Origin: an uncultured Alsobacter sp.
Lineage (GTDB): Bacteria > Pseudomonadota > Alphaproteobacteria > Rhizobiales > Beijerinckiaceae
Reading direction: 5' to 3'
DNA: 64,000 nt
Assembly: GCF_945952055.1 (NCBI RefSeq)
Contig: NZ_CAMFHB010000006.1
Coordinates: 1 to 64,000 of the forward strand
Part shown: positions 1 to 8,134 of the stretch, one piece after another
Numbering within the stretch: position 1 is the stretch's first letter
Layout: each line of letters opens with the position of its first letter
Made by a program: the position numbers and the translations under genes
The notes under the pieces: generated by a model
The model's input: only the letters and a program-made list of their open reading frames with translations
The model's database searches: none
Told to the model about the DNA's origin: nothing

Positions 1-2
1 TG

Positions 3-287
3 GACGAGATGACCCAGCAGAACGCGGCCCTGGCCGAGGAGAGCGCGGCTTCCGCCTCGTCGCTGTCGGACCAGATCACGCGCCTCAACGACCTCGTCGC
101 GGCCTTCAAGGTCTCCGGAGCGGGCACGGGCACGTTCGGGACGCCCACGATCCCGCATGCGCTGCGCGAACGCGCCCAGCAGGCCTTCGCCGGGGCCAAG
201 CCGCGTGCGGCGGCCAAGGCGCCTGCGAAGGCGGCTCCCGCCGCCGCCAAGGCTGCGTCCCGGACCGGCACCTGGGACGAGTTCTAG
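3..287 (+). CDS. Methyl-accepting chemotaxis protein, C-terminal fragment
   Basis: This is the 3' end of a chemoreceptor gene whose start lies left of the window. The frame is open from the first bases. The first ~35 residues (QNAALAEESAASASSL...) match the end of the MCP signalling coiled coil that docks CheA and CheW. A flexible Ala/Lys/Pro-rich linker follows, ending in TWDEF. That aromatic-acidic ending resembles the NWETF-type C-terminal tether that binds CheR/CheB in some receptors; this is an inference from position and composition. The sensory and transmembrane parts are not visible, so the ligand is unknown. A CheW-like gene follows 153 bp downstream. Confidence 0.85.
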   Translation, partial: DEMTQQNAALAEESAASASSLSDQITRLNDLVAAFKVSGAGTGTFGTPTIPHALRERAQQAFAGAKPRAAAKAPAKAAPAAAKAASRTGTWDEF

Positions 288-440
288 AGCGCAACGGCCT
301 TTCGATCGAAACTGGGCACGATCCGGTAGGACTTTTGTGCGCACGCTGCGGAAGGCCGAAGGCCCGCCTTCCGCAGCAGGGTCCGCCTGGTCCCGCCGCG
401 CGATGCGATCCCATCGGTCGGAGCCACACCGGAGACCACG

Positions 441-905
441 ATGAGCGCCGCTCTCAGGGACGACCTTTTCGCCGATCAGAATGCATGGGTGTCCCGCCAG
501 GTCGTGACCTTCATGGTCGACAACCAGGTCTTCGCCACACCCATCGGGACCGTCCGGGAAATCCGGGGCTGGCAAGCCACCACCCCGCTGCCGAACGCCG
601 AGCCGGGCGTGGTCGGCGTCCTGAACCTGCGCGGCGCGATCATTCCGATCTACGATCTGCGGCGTTGCCTCGGCCTGCAGCCGCATGACCGCCCGTCAAC
701 CTCGGTGACCATCGTCGTGGACACCGGTGAAAAGCTGGTCGGGATCCTGGCCGACAGCGTGTCGGACATCCTGGACGTGGCGCCGGAAGAGATGCGCGAG
801 CCGCCGCTTCGTTCGTCGGGCGAAGGCTCGCCCCTGATCGTGAAGTTCATCGTCAAGGGCGAAACCGTCATCGCCCTCCTGGACCTCTCGGTCGTCGTTT
901 CCTGA
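441..905 (+). CDS. cheW: CheW-like chemotaxis coupling protein
   Basis: A 154-residue single-domain CheW protein, the usual family length. It couples chemoreceptors to the CheA kinase at the inner membrane. The CheW fold is recognisable from a VTFMVDNQVFATPI-type first strand pair, the GVLNLRG core motif near residue 73, IIPIYDLR just after, and VGILADSVSDIL in the second half. The ATG is preceded by GGAGA six to ten bases upstream. It lies just downstream of a chemoreceptor 3' end, so the two probably form an adaptor-receptor pair. No CheA or other che genes are in the window. Confidence 0.9.
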   Translation: MSAALRDDLFADQNAWVSRQVVTFMVDNQVFATPIGTVREIRGWQATTPLPNAEPGVVGVLNLRGAIIPIYDLRRCLGLQPHDRPSTSVTIVVDTGEKLVGILADSVSDILDVAPEEMREPPLRSSGEGSPLIVKFIVKGETVIALLDLSVVVS

Positions 906-920
906 CGCCGCGGCCGGCCG

Positions 921-1952
921 CTAGGCCGTGGCGCCGGTTCGGACGCCGGTGGCCGAGGGCCATCGCCCGTGGCGCGTCCGTTTTCGCAAATCCCGCGGCG
1001 CTTCTCCGAAGGTCTGCCTGAACAGGCTGGCGAAGCGGCCCATGTGCAGAAAGCCCCACGCCATGGCGATGTCGGCCAGCGGGATATCCGGGCTGTGCAC
1101 GATGTCGTCCCGCGCGGCAGCCAGGCGGAAGCCGATCAGCGCCTGGACGGGCGTTCGGCCGCGATGCCGCTGAAAAGCGTATTGCAGGGACCGCACCGAC
1201 ACGCCGACATGCTCCGCCACCTCCGTGACCCCGATGGGCAGGTGGCAGTTGTGGCGCATGAAGTCTTCCGCCTCCCGCACGTAGCGCAAGGTCAGCAGCC
1301 CGTCGCGCTGGGTCAGTTGCTGGATCTGCGTCGTCCCGAGGGCGCCGATCGTGAGGTCGATGAAGCCGTCCCGGCAGCGGCGCATGGCGATGTCGCTCAC
1401 GTCGAAGACGGGCGTGTGCTTCATCGACTCCACGATGATCGCGCCGAAATTGGCCATCGCCGATCCGAGGGCCGTGTTCCGGTCGACGGTCAGGGTCGCA
1501 TCGCCGACGAGCTTCACGTTTCGCCCGGTGGCTCTGCCCAGATGCTGCTCGAGGGCCGGCGTTGAGATCATCAGGCTGATCTGCTGGCGCAGCGGTGACA
1601 CGTTGAAGCGGCGAATGGCCCTGCCGCTCATGACGTGGATGGTGCTGTCCGCGCTCGTCACCACCTCGTCATGGGTCTCGATGTGCGTGGTGCCGGCCAT
1701 CGGGATGAAGCACATCATCATGTCCGGCTCGGTCAGCATGTCGATCCTGAAGCCGGTCGACGTGGACTGCTGGCCGATCACGAAGTCCTGCCAGGCCAGG
1801 TAGTCGTACCGGGAGTCGAACAGGGCGCCGTCGTGAGCGGCCTGGACACGGACCGGCGCCGCGACCGCGCTGATGAGGTCCGACAACGCTTCCGGATCCT
1901 GTGAAATAAGGTGGTGGCGTCCGGTCAACCGCCTTGCAGTGGAAATACGCAT
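921..1952 (-). CDS. AraC-family transcriptional regulator
   Basis: A 343-residue regulator. The N-terminal ~200 residues look like an AraC-type ligand-sensing (cupin-like) domain, and the last ~100 residues carry two helix-turn-helix units: VTEVAEHVGVSVRSLQ, then IPLADIAMAWGFLHMGRF with a final FGEAPRDLR, as in the AraC consensus. I place the start at the ATG at 1952 because the frame upstream, to 2021, encodes a Cys-rich stretch unlike the family and has no ribosome site. It is convergent with the CheW-like gene, with a 15-bp gap. The inducer and targets cannot be read from the sequence. Confidence 0.85.
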   Translation of the reverse strand: MRISTARRLTGRHHLISQDPEALSDLISAVAAPVRVQAAHDGALFDSRYDYLAWQDFVIGQQSTSTGFRIDMLTEPDMMMCFIPMAGTTHIETHDEVVTSADSTIHVMSGRAIRRFNVSPLRQQISLMISTPALEQHLGRATGRNVKLVGDATLTVDRNTALGSAMANFGAIIVESMKHTPVFDVSDIAMRRCRDGFIDLTIGALGTTQIQQLTQRDGLLTLRYVREAEDFMRHNCHLPIGVTEVAEHVGVSVRSLQYAFQRHRGRTPVQALIGFRLAAARDDIVHSPDIPLADIAMAWGFLHMGRFASLFRQTFGEAPRDLRKRTRHGRWPSATGVRTGATA

Positions 1953-2333
1953 CGTCTCTGGCAACCTGAACGTTGAAAAGGCGAAACATGCGGTCAAACG
2001 GCAAACGCCGCATATCCGCATTCAACAAGTTAAATTTATCCTAGATTGCGGTATGACAAGGTTCGGCAGCAAGATATTTTTCCGGTACAATTTCGCATTT
2101 GTGCTGGTTTTCGTGTTCGATCGATTTACGTCGAATAGTTTGAATATCTCAGGTCCGCGCTATTCCCCGGTGGACAATGCAGGCATGCATCACGCGGCCC
2201 GGTTGTTAAGCTGCTGGTGACAAGGCCATCATTCTGCGAACGGGATCACTGCTGCGTAACGATCCGGAGCGGATCGGCTTGCGGCGCGGTCATCCGCGCG
2301 GGATAGCGAAGGGAACGAACGGGAATTTTCTGC
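1953..2333. other. AT-rich intergenic region between divergent genes
   Basis: About 380 bp without a convincing gene. The stretch near 2020-2150 is clearly richer in A/T than the surroundings and probably holds promoters for the AraC regulator (leftward) and the small membrane protein (rightward). A short inverted repeat, TTCGA at 2116-2120 and TCGAA at 2131-2135, could be an operator half-site pair, but it is too short to assign. Short frames crossing here have no ribosome site or recognisable protein. Confidence 0.5.
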
Positions 2334-2540
2334 ATGCTCAAGACTGCGTCAGCCCTGCTGGCCGCGGTGGCGATGGTGTGTGGTGTCAGCGCTCTGGCGC
2401 TCGGCCCCACCACCCGCGTCGGCCTCGTGCTCTTGGCGGGAGCTCTCTTTTTTGGATGGTTTTCCTTTGCCGCCCGGCCGCTGCGCCGGGAGATCGAAGA
2501 CGCCGTTGCGGTGACCCTTCGGGAGCCGCTTCAGCGGTGA
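2334..2540 (+). CDS. Small predicted membrane protein, function unknown
   Basis: A 68-residue frame beginning MLKTASALLAAVAMV. Two hydrophobic stretches (about residues 3-23 and 28-46) are followed by a charged tail, so it is probably a two-helix inner-membrane protein. I do not recognise a family. The call rests on its membrane-protein composition, its position downstream of an AT-rich promoter-like region, and a strong terminator hairpin starting ten bases after its stop codon. The ribosome site is weak (GGGAA about ten bases upstream of ATG), so a non-coding explanation remains possible. Confidence 0.5.
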   Translation: MLKTASALLAAVAMVCGVSALALGPTTRVGLVLLAGALFFGWFSFAARPLRREIEDAVAVTLREPLQR

Positions 2541-2549
2541 ACATGTCCT

Positions 2550-2583
2550 GTCGGGGCCGGCTCGCTTTTGTGCCGGCCCCGAC
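2550..2583. terminator. Bidirectional hairpin terminator
   Basis: A perfect 12-bp inverted repeat (GTCGGGGCCGGC and its complement) with a 10-base loop lies between the stop codons of two convergent genes, the small membrane protein and the MFS pump. There is no long T-run on either side, but stem strength and position fit a shared terminator. Confidence 0.75.
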
Positions 2584-2589
2584 GCTCCA

Positions 2590-3774
2590 TCACAGCTTGC
2601 GATAGGCGATCGCGGCCGCCGCCGCGCACGAGGCCATGCCGATGGCGGTCGCCAGCGGTGTTCCGTCGTGCATGAGCGGGACGATCACTCCGACGATCGC
2701 GCCGAACCCCAGGGAGCTCGCCGAGATCACCGACGAGGTGAGGCCGGCGATGTCGCCCATGGGTTCCAGGGCGAGCTGCACGGCATTGCCGCTGATGAGC
2801 CCGAACGACACCGTCGTCAGCACGACCAGGGTTAGGAAGACGGCGAGCGGCAGGTGCCCCGCCGCAGCCAGCAGCACGAGCAGCGCCGTGGTCGTGAAGC
2901 CCATGGCGAGGCCGAAGGTGAGCGGCCGCCTGGGATCGATGCCGCGCGCGTTCAGGCGCCCGTTCACGAAGCTGCCGGTCACGATGCCCGAGGCGGTGAG
3001 CGCGAAGGTCGCCCCGTACAAAGAGGGCGAGAGCCCGTAGACGCCCATCGCCACCAGGGGCGATCCGCTGACATAGGAGAACAGGCAGCCGAACATGAGC
3101 GTCTGCACCATGAGGAAGCGCCGGCTCTGGCGCGTGGTGAGCACCCGGGCGTAGTTGCGGGCGAGCTGGCGCGGCGACAGCGCATTCTGCGTGCCGGGCT
3201 TGAACGTCTCGACGTAGAACAGCGCCATCAGCAGGAAGGCGAGGGCCCCCGTGCCGGCCAGGAAGAGATAGCTGCTGCGCCAGGTTCCTGTGAGCAGGAG
3301 CAGGGTCGCGCCGATGGTGGGGGCCGTCAGCGGTGCCAGGAGCTGCATGACCGACACATAGGACTGCTTGGCGCGGGCCATGGGGCCGGTGAAGAGATCG
3401 CGGATGATCGCCGAGGCGACCGCGCGGCTCGCGCCCGCCCCCCAGCCCTGGATGAAGCGCCAGGCGACGAGCGTCTCGAAATCGCCCGCGAGCGCGCAGG
3501 CGACGCCGCCGATGGCGTAGATCGCCGTGGCGACGAGGATGATGGGGCGACGGCCGAACCGGTCGCTCAGGGGGCCGTAGACCAGCGGGGAGATGGCGAA
3601 GCCGGCCATGAAGGCGCTCAGCGTGAGCCCGATCTTGCCTTCCGGCACGCCGAGGCCAGCCGCGATCTGCGGCACGCCGGGCAGCGCGATGTCGGTGCCG
3701 AGTGCCGGGAGCCCGGCGAAGAGGGCGATCAGCGCGAGATAGCGGATGCTGTCCTGGGGCAGGGGCCTCGGCAC
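2590..3774 (-). CDS. MFS drug-resistance transporter, Bcr/CflA type
   Basis: A 394-residue, 12-helix major facilitator protein predicted to export drugs or metabolites by proton antiport. The MFS signature YGPLSDRFGRRPIIL lies in the loop after helix 2, and the N-terminal ALGTDIALPGVPQIA pattern is typical of Bcr/CflA pumps. The frame is open further upstream, but I choose the GTG at 3774: GAGGA sits seven bases ahead of it and spans the stop codon of the preceding chrA gene. That suggests translational coupling in a three-gene unit (chrA, chrA, MFS). The substrate cannot be inferred. Confidence 0.85.
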   Translation of the reverse strand: MPRPLPQDSIRYLALIALFAGLPALGTDIALPGVPQIAAGLGVPEGKIGLTLSAFMAGFAISPLVYGPLSDRFGRRPIILVATAIYAIGGVACALAGDFETLVAWRFIQGWGAGASRAVASAIIRDLFTGPMARAKQSYVSVMQLLAPLTAPTIGATLLLLTGTWRSSYLFLAGTGALAFLLMALFYVETFKPGTQNALSPRQLARNYARVLTTRQSRRFLMVQTLMFGCLFSYVSGSPLVAMGVYGLSPSLYGATFALTASGIVTGSFVNGRLNARGIDPRRPLTFGLAMGFTTTALLVLLAAAGHLPLAVFLTLVVLTTVSFGLISGNAVQLALEPMGDIAGLTSSVISASSLGFGAIVGVIVPLMHDGTPLATAIGMASCAAAAAIAYRKL

Positions 3775-3784
3775 GGGGCGGTCC

Positions 3785-4309
3785 TCAGAACGGCGACACG
3801 AGGCCGGCGACGGCACCGGCCGCGAGCAAGGCCAGTGGATGCAGCCGCGTGGCGAACGCGGCGACGCTCACGATCACGATGATCGCCACGTGCATCGCAT
3901 CGGCGGCGGCGGCCTGGGACAGGATGAGCGCCGAGGCGGCCACGAGCCCGGCGGTGACGGGCAACAGTCCGGCCTGGATGATCGGCCGGAAGGGATGCGT
4001 CTTGAACCGCTCCCAGGCATGGACGCCGACGAGGGTGATGGCGGAGGAGGGGAGGAACAGGCCCCCGGCCGCGGCCAGGGCGCCCTTGAGACCCGCGACG
4101 TGCCAGCCGATGAGCGGACCGACCATCATGTTGGGGCCGGGGGCTGCCTGGGCCAGCGCGAACAGGGCGCCGAACTCCTGGGCCGTCAGCCAGCCTCTCT
4201 GGTCGACGAGCTGGCGCTGCATTTCCGGCAGGATGGTCGCCCCTCCTCCGAACGCCAGCACGGACAACTCGGCGAAGATCAGGAACACGACCCAGGTGGA
4301 CACGGTCAT
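3785..4309 (-). CDS. chrA: Short-chain chromate transporter ChrA, second subunit
   Basis: A 174-residue single CHR domain with several hydrophobic helices. Diagnostic features are FGGGATILPEM near residue 20 and LAQAAPGPNMMVGP near residue 52, the CHR-family FGGG and PGP motifs. Long ChrA proteins have two such domains in one chain; here each domain is its own gene and the two overlap by four bases. Paired short ChrA proteins of this kind are thought to assemble with opposite topologies and expel chromate. The start codon is set by the ATGA overlap. Confidence 0.88.
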   Translation of the reverse strand: MTVSTWVVFLIFAELSVLAFGGGATILPEMQRQLVDQRGWLTAQEFGALFALAQAAPGPNMMVGPLIGWHVAGLKGALAAAGGLFLPSSAITLVGVHAWERFKTHPFRPIIQAGLLPVTAGLVAASALILSQAAAADAMHVAIIVIVSVAAFATRLHPLALLAAGAVAGLVSPF

Positions 4310-4869
4310 CGGCGCATTCTCCAGGCCAGCGCGATGCTCACGGGGGCAATCACCAGCAGGGTCGGGAGCAGCGGCAGGCGCAGGATGGCGATGGCGCCGA
4401 AACACACGCCGGCGACCGCGATGGCCACCGGCTTGCCCTTGAGCGGAAGAGCGATCTTGGCGGCCGTCGCGACGATCAGGCCGGCGGCTGCCGAGGCGAG
4501 GCCCGCGAAGGCGTGCTGGACCGCCGGATCCTCGCCGTATCGCGCATAGACCGAGCCGAGCGCGATGGCGATGGCGGTCGGCGCGGCGATGAGCCCGATG
4601 AGGGCCGCAGCGGCCCCGGCCGGGCCGCGAAACCGCATGCCGATCGCGACGGCGACGTTGATCACGTTGCCGCCCGGCAGGAACTGGCACAGGCCGAGAA
4701 GGTCGCTGAACTCGGCGCCCGTCAACCATCTCCGCTTCTCGACGACCATGTGGCGGGCCATGGGCAGGACGCCGCCGAAGCCCGTGAGCCCCAGCATCAG
4801 GAAGCTCGTGAACAGCGAGGCCACGCCCGGGGCCTCGGGCGCAGGCTCTGTGGGGGACGCTGCGGTCAT
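4306..4869 (-). CDS. chrA: Short-chain chromate transporter ChrA, first subunit
   Basis: A 187-residue single CHR domain, partner of the gene that follows it. It carries LGLTGFGGVLPMARH near residue 28 and LCQFLPGGNVINV near residue 60, equivalents of the FGGG and PGP motifs. A proline/alanine-rich N-terminus of ~18 residues precedes the first helix. The ATG at 4869 is chosen because upstream codons in the open frame are Arg/Pro-rich with no family resemblance. It leads a leftward chrA-chrA-MFS unit and is divergent from an MFS gene. No ChrB-type regulator is present. Confidence 0.87.
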   Translation of the reverse strand: MTAASPTEPAPEAPGVASLFTSFLMLGLTGFGGVLPMARHMVVEKRRWLTGAEFSDLLGLCQFLPGGNVINVAVAIGMRFRGPAGAAAALIGLIAAPTAIAIALGSVYARYGEDPAVQHAFAGLASAAAGLIVATAAKIALPLKGKPVAIAVAGVCFGAIAILRLPLLPTLLVIAPVSIALAWRMRR

Positions 4870-5057
4870 GGACGGCACTCGTGGCAGGTCTGCCGGGACT
4901 AGTGCATGGGGGCGTCCGCGACAAGACGGCGCGTCGCGATGCAGGGTCCAGCCGGGCGCGACACTGCGCAGCGTCGCCGCTTGACCGCTCCCGTGCCACG
5001 CCACACCCTGACGCCCCGCCCTCGTCCAGCCCTCGTCCCCTGCCGGTCCCGCTTCCC

Positions 5058-6395
5058 GTGAATCCCGTTCTTCTCGCCGCGCTGCTGCTGGCCAGTTCCC
5101 AGGCCCCGCTGGGCTCCACCCTGATCGCCGTGGCCCTGCCCAGCCTGTCGAGCAGCCTCGGCGCGGACGCCGTGCAGGCCTCCACCCTTCTGGTCGCCAG
5201 CTATCTCGTCGTGACCGTCCTGTTCCAGGGGCCGGGCGGCCGCCTCAGCGACGCGCTGGGCCATGCCCGTGCGCTGTGGATCGGCATGGGGCTGTTCGCC
5301 CTCGGTTCGCTGGGCGGCCTCGTCAGTCCCACGCTCTGGCTGCTCGCCCTGTCGCGCTCCGTGGCGGCGGTGGGAGGGGCGCTGGTCGTGCCTTCCACCA
5401 TGGCGCTCATGCGCCTTGCCGTGCCGCCGGAGCGCCGCGGCCGCGTGTTCGGCACCTTCGGGGCCGTCATGGCGCTCGCCGCCGCCGTGGGGCCGGTCCT
5501 GGGCGGCGAGATCGTCAGCCTTTTCGGATGGCGCGCCGTGTTCCTGGCCAGCCTGCCCTTCCTCGCGCTCGCGGCGCTGCTCTTCCGGCTCTTTCCGCTG
5601 CCCCGGTCCACGCCCTCCGGCAGCGCCGTCGCGGGTCTCGACTGGATCGGGCTCGCCCTGCTCGCCGTCAGCTTGATCGCGCTCGTGGGCAGCGGCCGTT
5701 CCTCCGGCCCGCTGCGCTATCCGCTGCTCGCGGTCGGGCTCGTCGCCGGCGCGGTCTTCGTCCACCGCCAGTGGCGTACGGCCCGACCCGTCCTGGACGT
5801 GCGGCTCCTGTCCAACCCGGTCATGGCGGGCGCATCGGCCATCATGGGCCTCCAGAACTTCGCCATGTACGGGCTCATGTTCCAGCTGCCGCTGTTCTTC
5901 GAGCACCTGCGTGGCGTGCCGCCGCGCGAAGTCGGCTACGGCCTCTTCGCGATGATGATCGGCATGGTCGCGGCCTCGCCGATCGGAGGGCGCCTCACCG
6001 ACAGGTTCGGTCCGCGGACGACCGGGCTGGCCGGTGCGGCCGTGATGGCCGTCGGATGCGTGGGGATGATCAACGTCGGCTGGTTCCAGGTGCCCCGCGA
6101 CGCGATGCCCTGGCTGTTCCTCGCCGGTGCCGGACTGGGGCTCAGCTCGGCGCCAGCCCAGTCGAGCGCGATGGCCTCCATTCCCGGCGAGCGCGCCGGA
6201 ATGGCCGCCGGCCTCAGCTCCACGATCCGTTACCTGGGCGGGATCTCCACCATCATCGTGCAGGCGATCGTCCTGGGCGGGGGAGACGCGACGGTCACCC
6301 TCGGCGAGCATCGGGCCATGATCGTCCTCTACGCGCTCTCGGTGCTGCTGTCGCTCGCCGCGGCGACGCTGCTGCCGCGCCGCAGCCAGGCCTGA
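5058..6395 (+). CDS. MFS efflux transporter, DHA2-like
   Basis: A multi-helix major facilitator of about 445 residues, probably a drug or metabolite exporter. Each half carries the A-type loop (GGRLSDALG and GGRLTDRFG), and RLAVPPERRGRVFGTFGAV is typical of DHA2 proteins. The start is uncertain: the frame is open from 4881, but residues before the GTG at 5058 are Pro/Arg/Ser-rich and not membrane-like. Nothing adjacent indicates a substrate. It stands alone, divergent from the chrA unit. Confidence 0.82.
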   Translation: MNPVLLAALLLASSQAPLGSTLIAVALPSLSSSLGADAVQASTLLVASYLVVTVLFQGPGGRLSDALGHARALWIGMGLFALGSLGGLVSPTLWLLALSRSVAAVGGALVVPSTMALMRLAVPPERRGRVFGTFGAVMALAAAVGPVLGGEIVSLFGWRAVFLASLPFLALAALLFRLFPLPRSTPSGSAVAGLDWIGLALLAVSLIALVGSGRSSGPLRYPLLAVGLVAGAVFVHRQWRTARPVLDVRLLSNPVMAGASAIMGLQNFAMYGLMFQLPLFFEHLRGVPPREVGYGLFAMMIGMVAASPIGGRLTDRFGPRTTGLAGAAVMAVGCVGMINVGWFQVPRDAMPWLFLAGAGLGLSSAPAQSSAMASIPGERAGMAAGLSSTIRYLGGISTIIVQAIVLGGGDATVTLGEHRAMIVLYALSVLLSLAAATLLPRRSQA

Positions 6396-6454
6396 TTCCT
6401 CGTATTCACAGACATGTGTTGTGCGTTACCGCACATCCAAATGACACCCGCACG

Positions 6455-6472
6455 CTGTCATGAAACCGTCAT
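6455..6472 (+). promoter_or_regulatory. Pho-box-like direct repeat ahead of the dikinase genes
   Basis: CTGTCATGAAACCGTCAT closely follows the 18-bp PHO box, two CTGTCA-type 7-mers separated by an A-rich 4-mer, which binds PhoB during phosphate limitation. It ends 24 bases before the ATG of the dikinase operon, which is unusually close for an activator site; a repressive role or chance is possible. Confidence 0.45.
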
Positions 6473-6496
6473 GGAAATGAAACGGGAGGTTTCGTG

Positions 6497-8134
6497 ATGG
6501 CTGGTGCGTCGACGACGGGTCTTGCTGACTTTGCTCCACCCGGCCCGGGGACGTGGCTCCTCGACGCGGTCCACATGCCGCGGCCGTTCACCCGGTTCCA
6601 GCAGGCGATCCATCCGCCCGCGCTCGACGCGGGCTTCCGCGAGACGATGGCCCGCTACGGCGTGCTCGTGGCGACCCTCGACTACAAGTTCATCAACGGG
6701 CTCGGCTACTTCCAGCCCGTCCCCGCGCCTCCCGAGGAAATCCCGGCCCGGATCGCGGCGGCGCAGGCCGCCGTCGAGAAGCGGATCTGGCGGGCCGACC
6801 TCGACCGCTGGCTCCACGAGGTGAAGCCGGCGTCGATCGTCAGCAGCATGGCGCTGCAGCGGATCGACCCCGCCGCGCTGGGCGACGCCGCGCTCCACGA
6901 GCACATCGGCGCCTGCATCGCCCACCTCTCGCGGATGGTGCGCCAGCATCACTCGTTCAACGGGGCGGCGATCCTGCCCGTGGGTGACTTCATCGCCTCC
7001 GTCGTGGAGTGGAGCGGCCAGCCCGCAGGTCAGTTCCTGAGCCTGCTGCGAGGCGCCGCTCCGGAATCGGCCGGGTCCTTCCCCGAGCTCGACTCGCTCG
7101 TCGAAGCTCTCCGGTCTTCCGCGTCCGGCCGCGAGATCCTGTTCTCGGGCGATGCCGGCGCGGCACTGTCCAGGCTTCGGGCCGCGCCCGGCGACGTCGG
7201 CGCGGCGGCGACCGCCTATCTGGACCTCGTCTCGTGGCGGCTGCTCGACAGCCTCGACGCGGGGGACCCGACGGCGATCGAGATGCCGGAGGTCCTGGCG
7301 AGCGGGATCCGGCGTGCCGTGGAGGACGGCGCCCCGGCCGCGGCCCATGCCGGCAAGGGCGAGGAGGCTCGGCTGCGCGACCTCATTCCCGATGGGCACA
7401 AGGCCGCCTATGACGACCTGCTGGCCGAGACGCGGATGCTGTCGCGCCTGCGCGACGAGCGCGGCCTCTACAGCGACGTGTGGGCCGCGGGTCTCGCGCG
7501 ACGCGCGCTGCTCGAGGCGGGCCGCCGGCTCGTCGAGGCCGGCCGTCTGCACGAGCCGGCCCATCTCATCGAGGGCGATCCCGCCGAGATCGACGGCCTC
7601 ATCCGCGGCCGTGGCGGTCCGGATGCGGACGAACTGGCGGAGCGCTGCGACGTCCGCATGTCCCTGCGCGCCACCGACGGCCCGCCCTTCCTGGGCGAAC
7701 CGCCGCATCCTCCGCCCCCGCTGGACGGCCTGCCGCCGGCAACGGTGCGCATGATGCGGGCGCTCGGCACGGCCATCGACGCGATCTTCGCGCCCTCGCA
7801 CGCCGCCAGCGAGGACGGCATCGTCCGCGGGACCGCCGCCAGCCCCGGGACCTACAAGGGCACGGCCCGGCTGATCGCAGGGCCGCACGAGTTCACGCGC
7901 ATCCAGCGCGGCGACGTGCTGGTGACGGCCACCACGACGGAGGCGTTCAACATCGTGCTGCCGTTGCTCGGCGCCATGGTGACGGATGCGGGCGGACTGC
8001 TGTCGCACGCCGCCATCGTCAGCCGCGAATACGGCATCCCGGGCGTGGTCGGCTGCCTCGACGCGACGGCCCGCATCCCGGACGGCGCGACCGTGTCGGT
8101 CGACGGCACGACCGGAGAGGTTCGGGTGCTCTGA
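6497..8134 (+). CDS. PEP-utilising/rifampicin-phosphotransferase-like protein: central domain plus swivelling His domain
   Basis: A 545-residue protein. The last ~100 residues are the mobile phosphohistidine domain of PEP synthase/PPDK enzymes: GGLLSHAAIVSREYGIPGVVG-type sequence with the phospho-accepting His near residue 504. The preceding ~400 residues resemble the helical substrate-binding region of rifampicin phosphotransferases, including LRDERGLYSDVW near residue 320. No PEP/pyruvate TIM barrel and no ATP-grasp domain is present; the ATP-grasp is the next gene, overlapping by one base. GGGAGGT lies six bases before ATG. The two chains probably act as one dikinase-type phosphotransferase. 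The acceptor is unknown. Confidence 0.75.
   Translation: MAGASTTGLADFAPPGPGTWLLDAVHMPRPFTRFQQAIHPPALDAGFRETMARYGVLVATLDYKFINGLGYFQPVPAPPEEIPARIAAAQAAVEKRIWRADLDRWLHEVKPASIVSSMALQRIDPAALGDAALHEHIGACIAHLSRMVRQHHSFNGAAILPVGDFIASVVEWSGQPAGQFLSLLRGAAPESAGSFPELDSLVEALRSSASGREILFSGDAGAALSRLRAAPGDVGAAATAYLDLVSWRLLDSLDAGDPTAIEMPEVLASGIRRAVEDGAPAAAHAGKGEEARLRDLIPDGHKAAYDDLLAETRMLSRLRDERGLYSDVWAAGLARRALLEAGRRLVEAGRLHEPAHLIEGDPAEIDGLIRGRGGPDADELAERCDVRMSLRATDGPPFLGEPPHPPPPLDGLPPATVRMMRALGTAIDAIFAPSHAASEDGIVRGTAASPGTYKGTARLIAGPHEFTRIQRGDVLVTATTTEAFNIVLPLLGAMVTDAGGLLSHAAIVSREYGIPGVVGCLDATARIPDGATVSVDGTTGEVRVL

Noticed and set aside
1873..2220. A + strand frame across the AraC start region
   Set aside because: It overlaps the AraC N-terminus, has no ribosome site and no recognisable protein; the region looks like a promoter.
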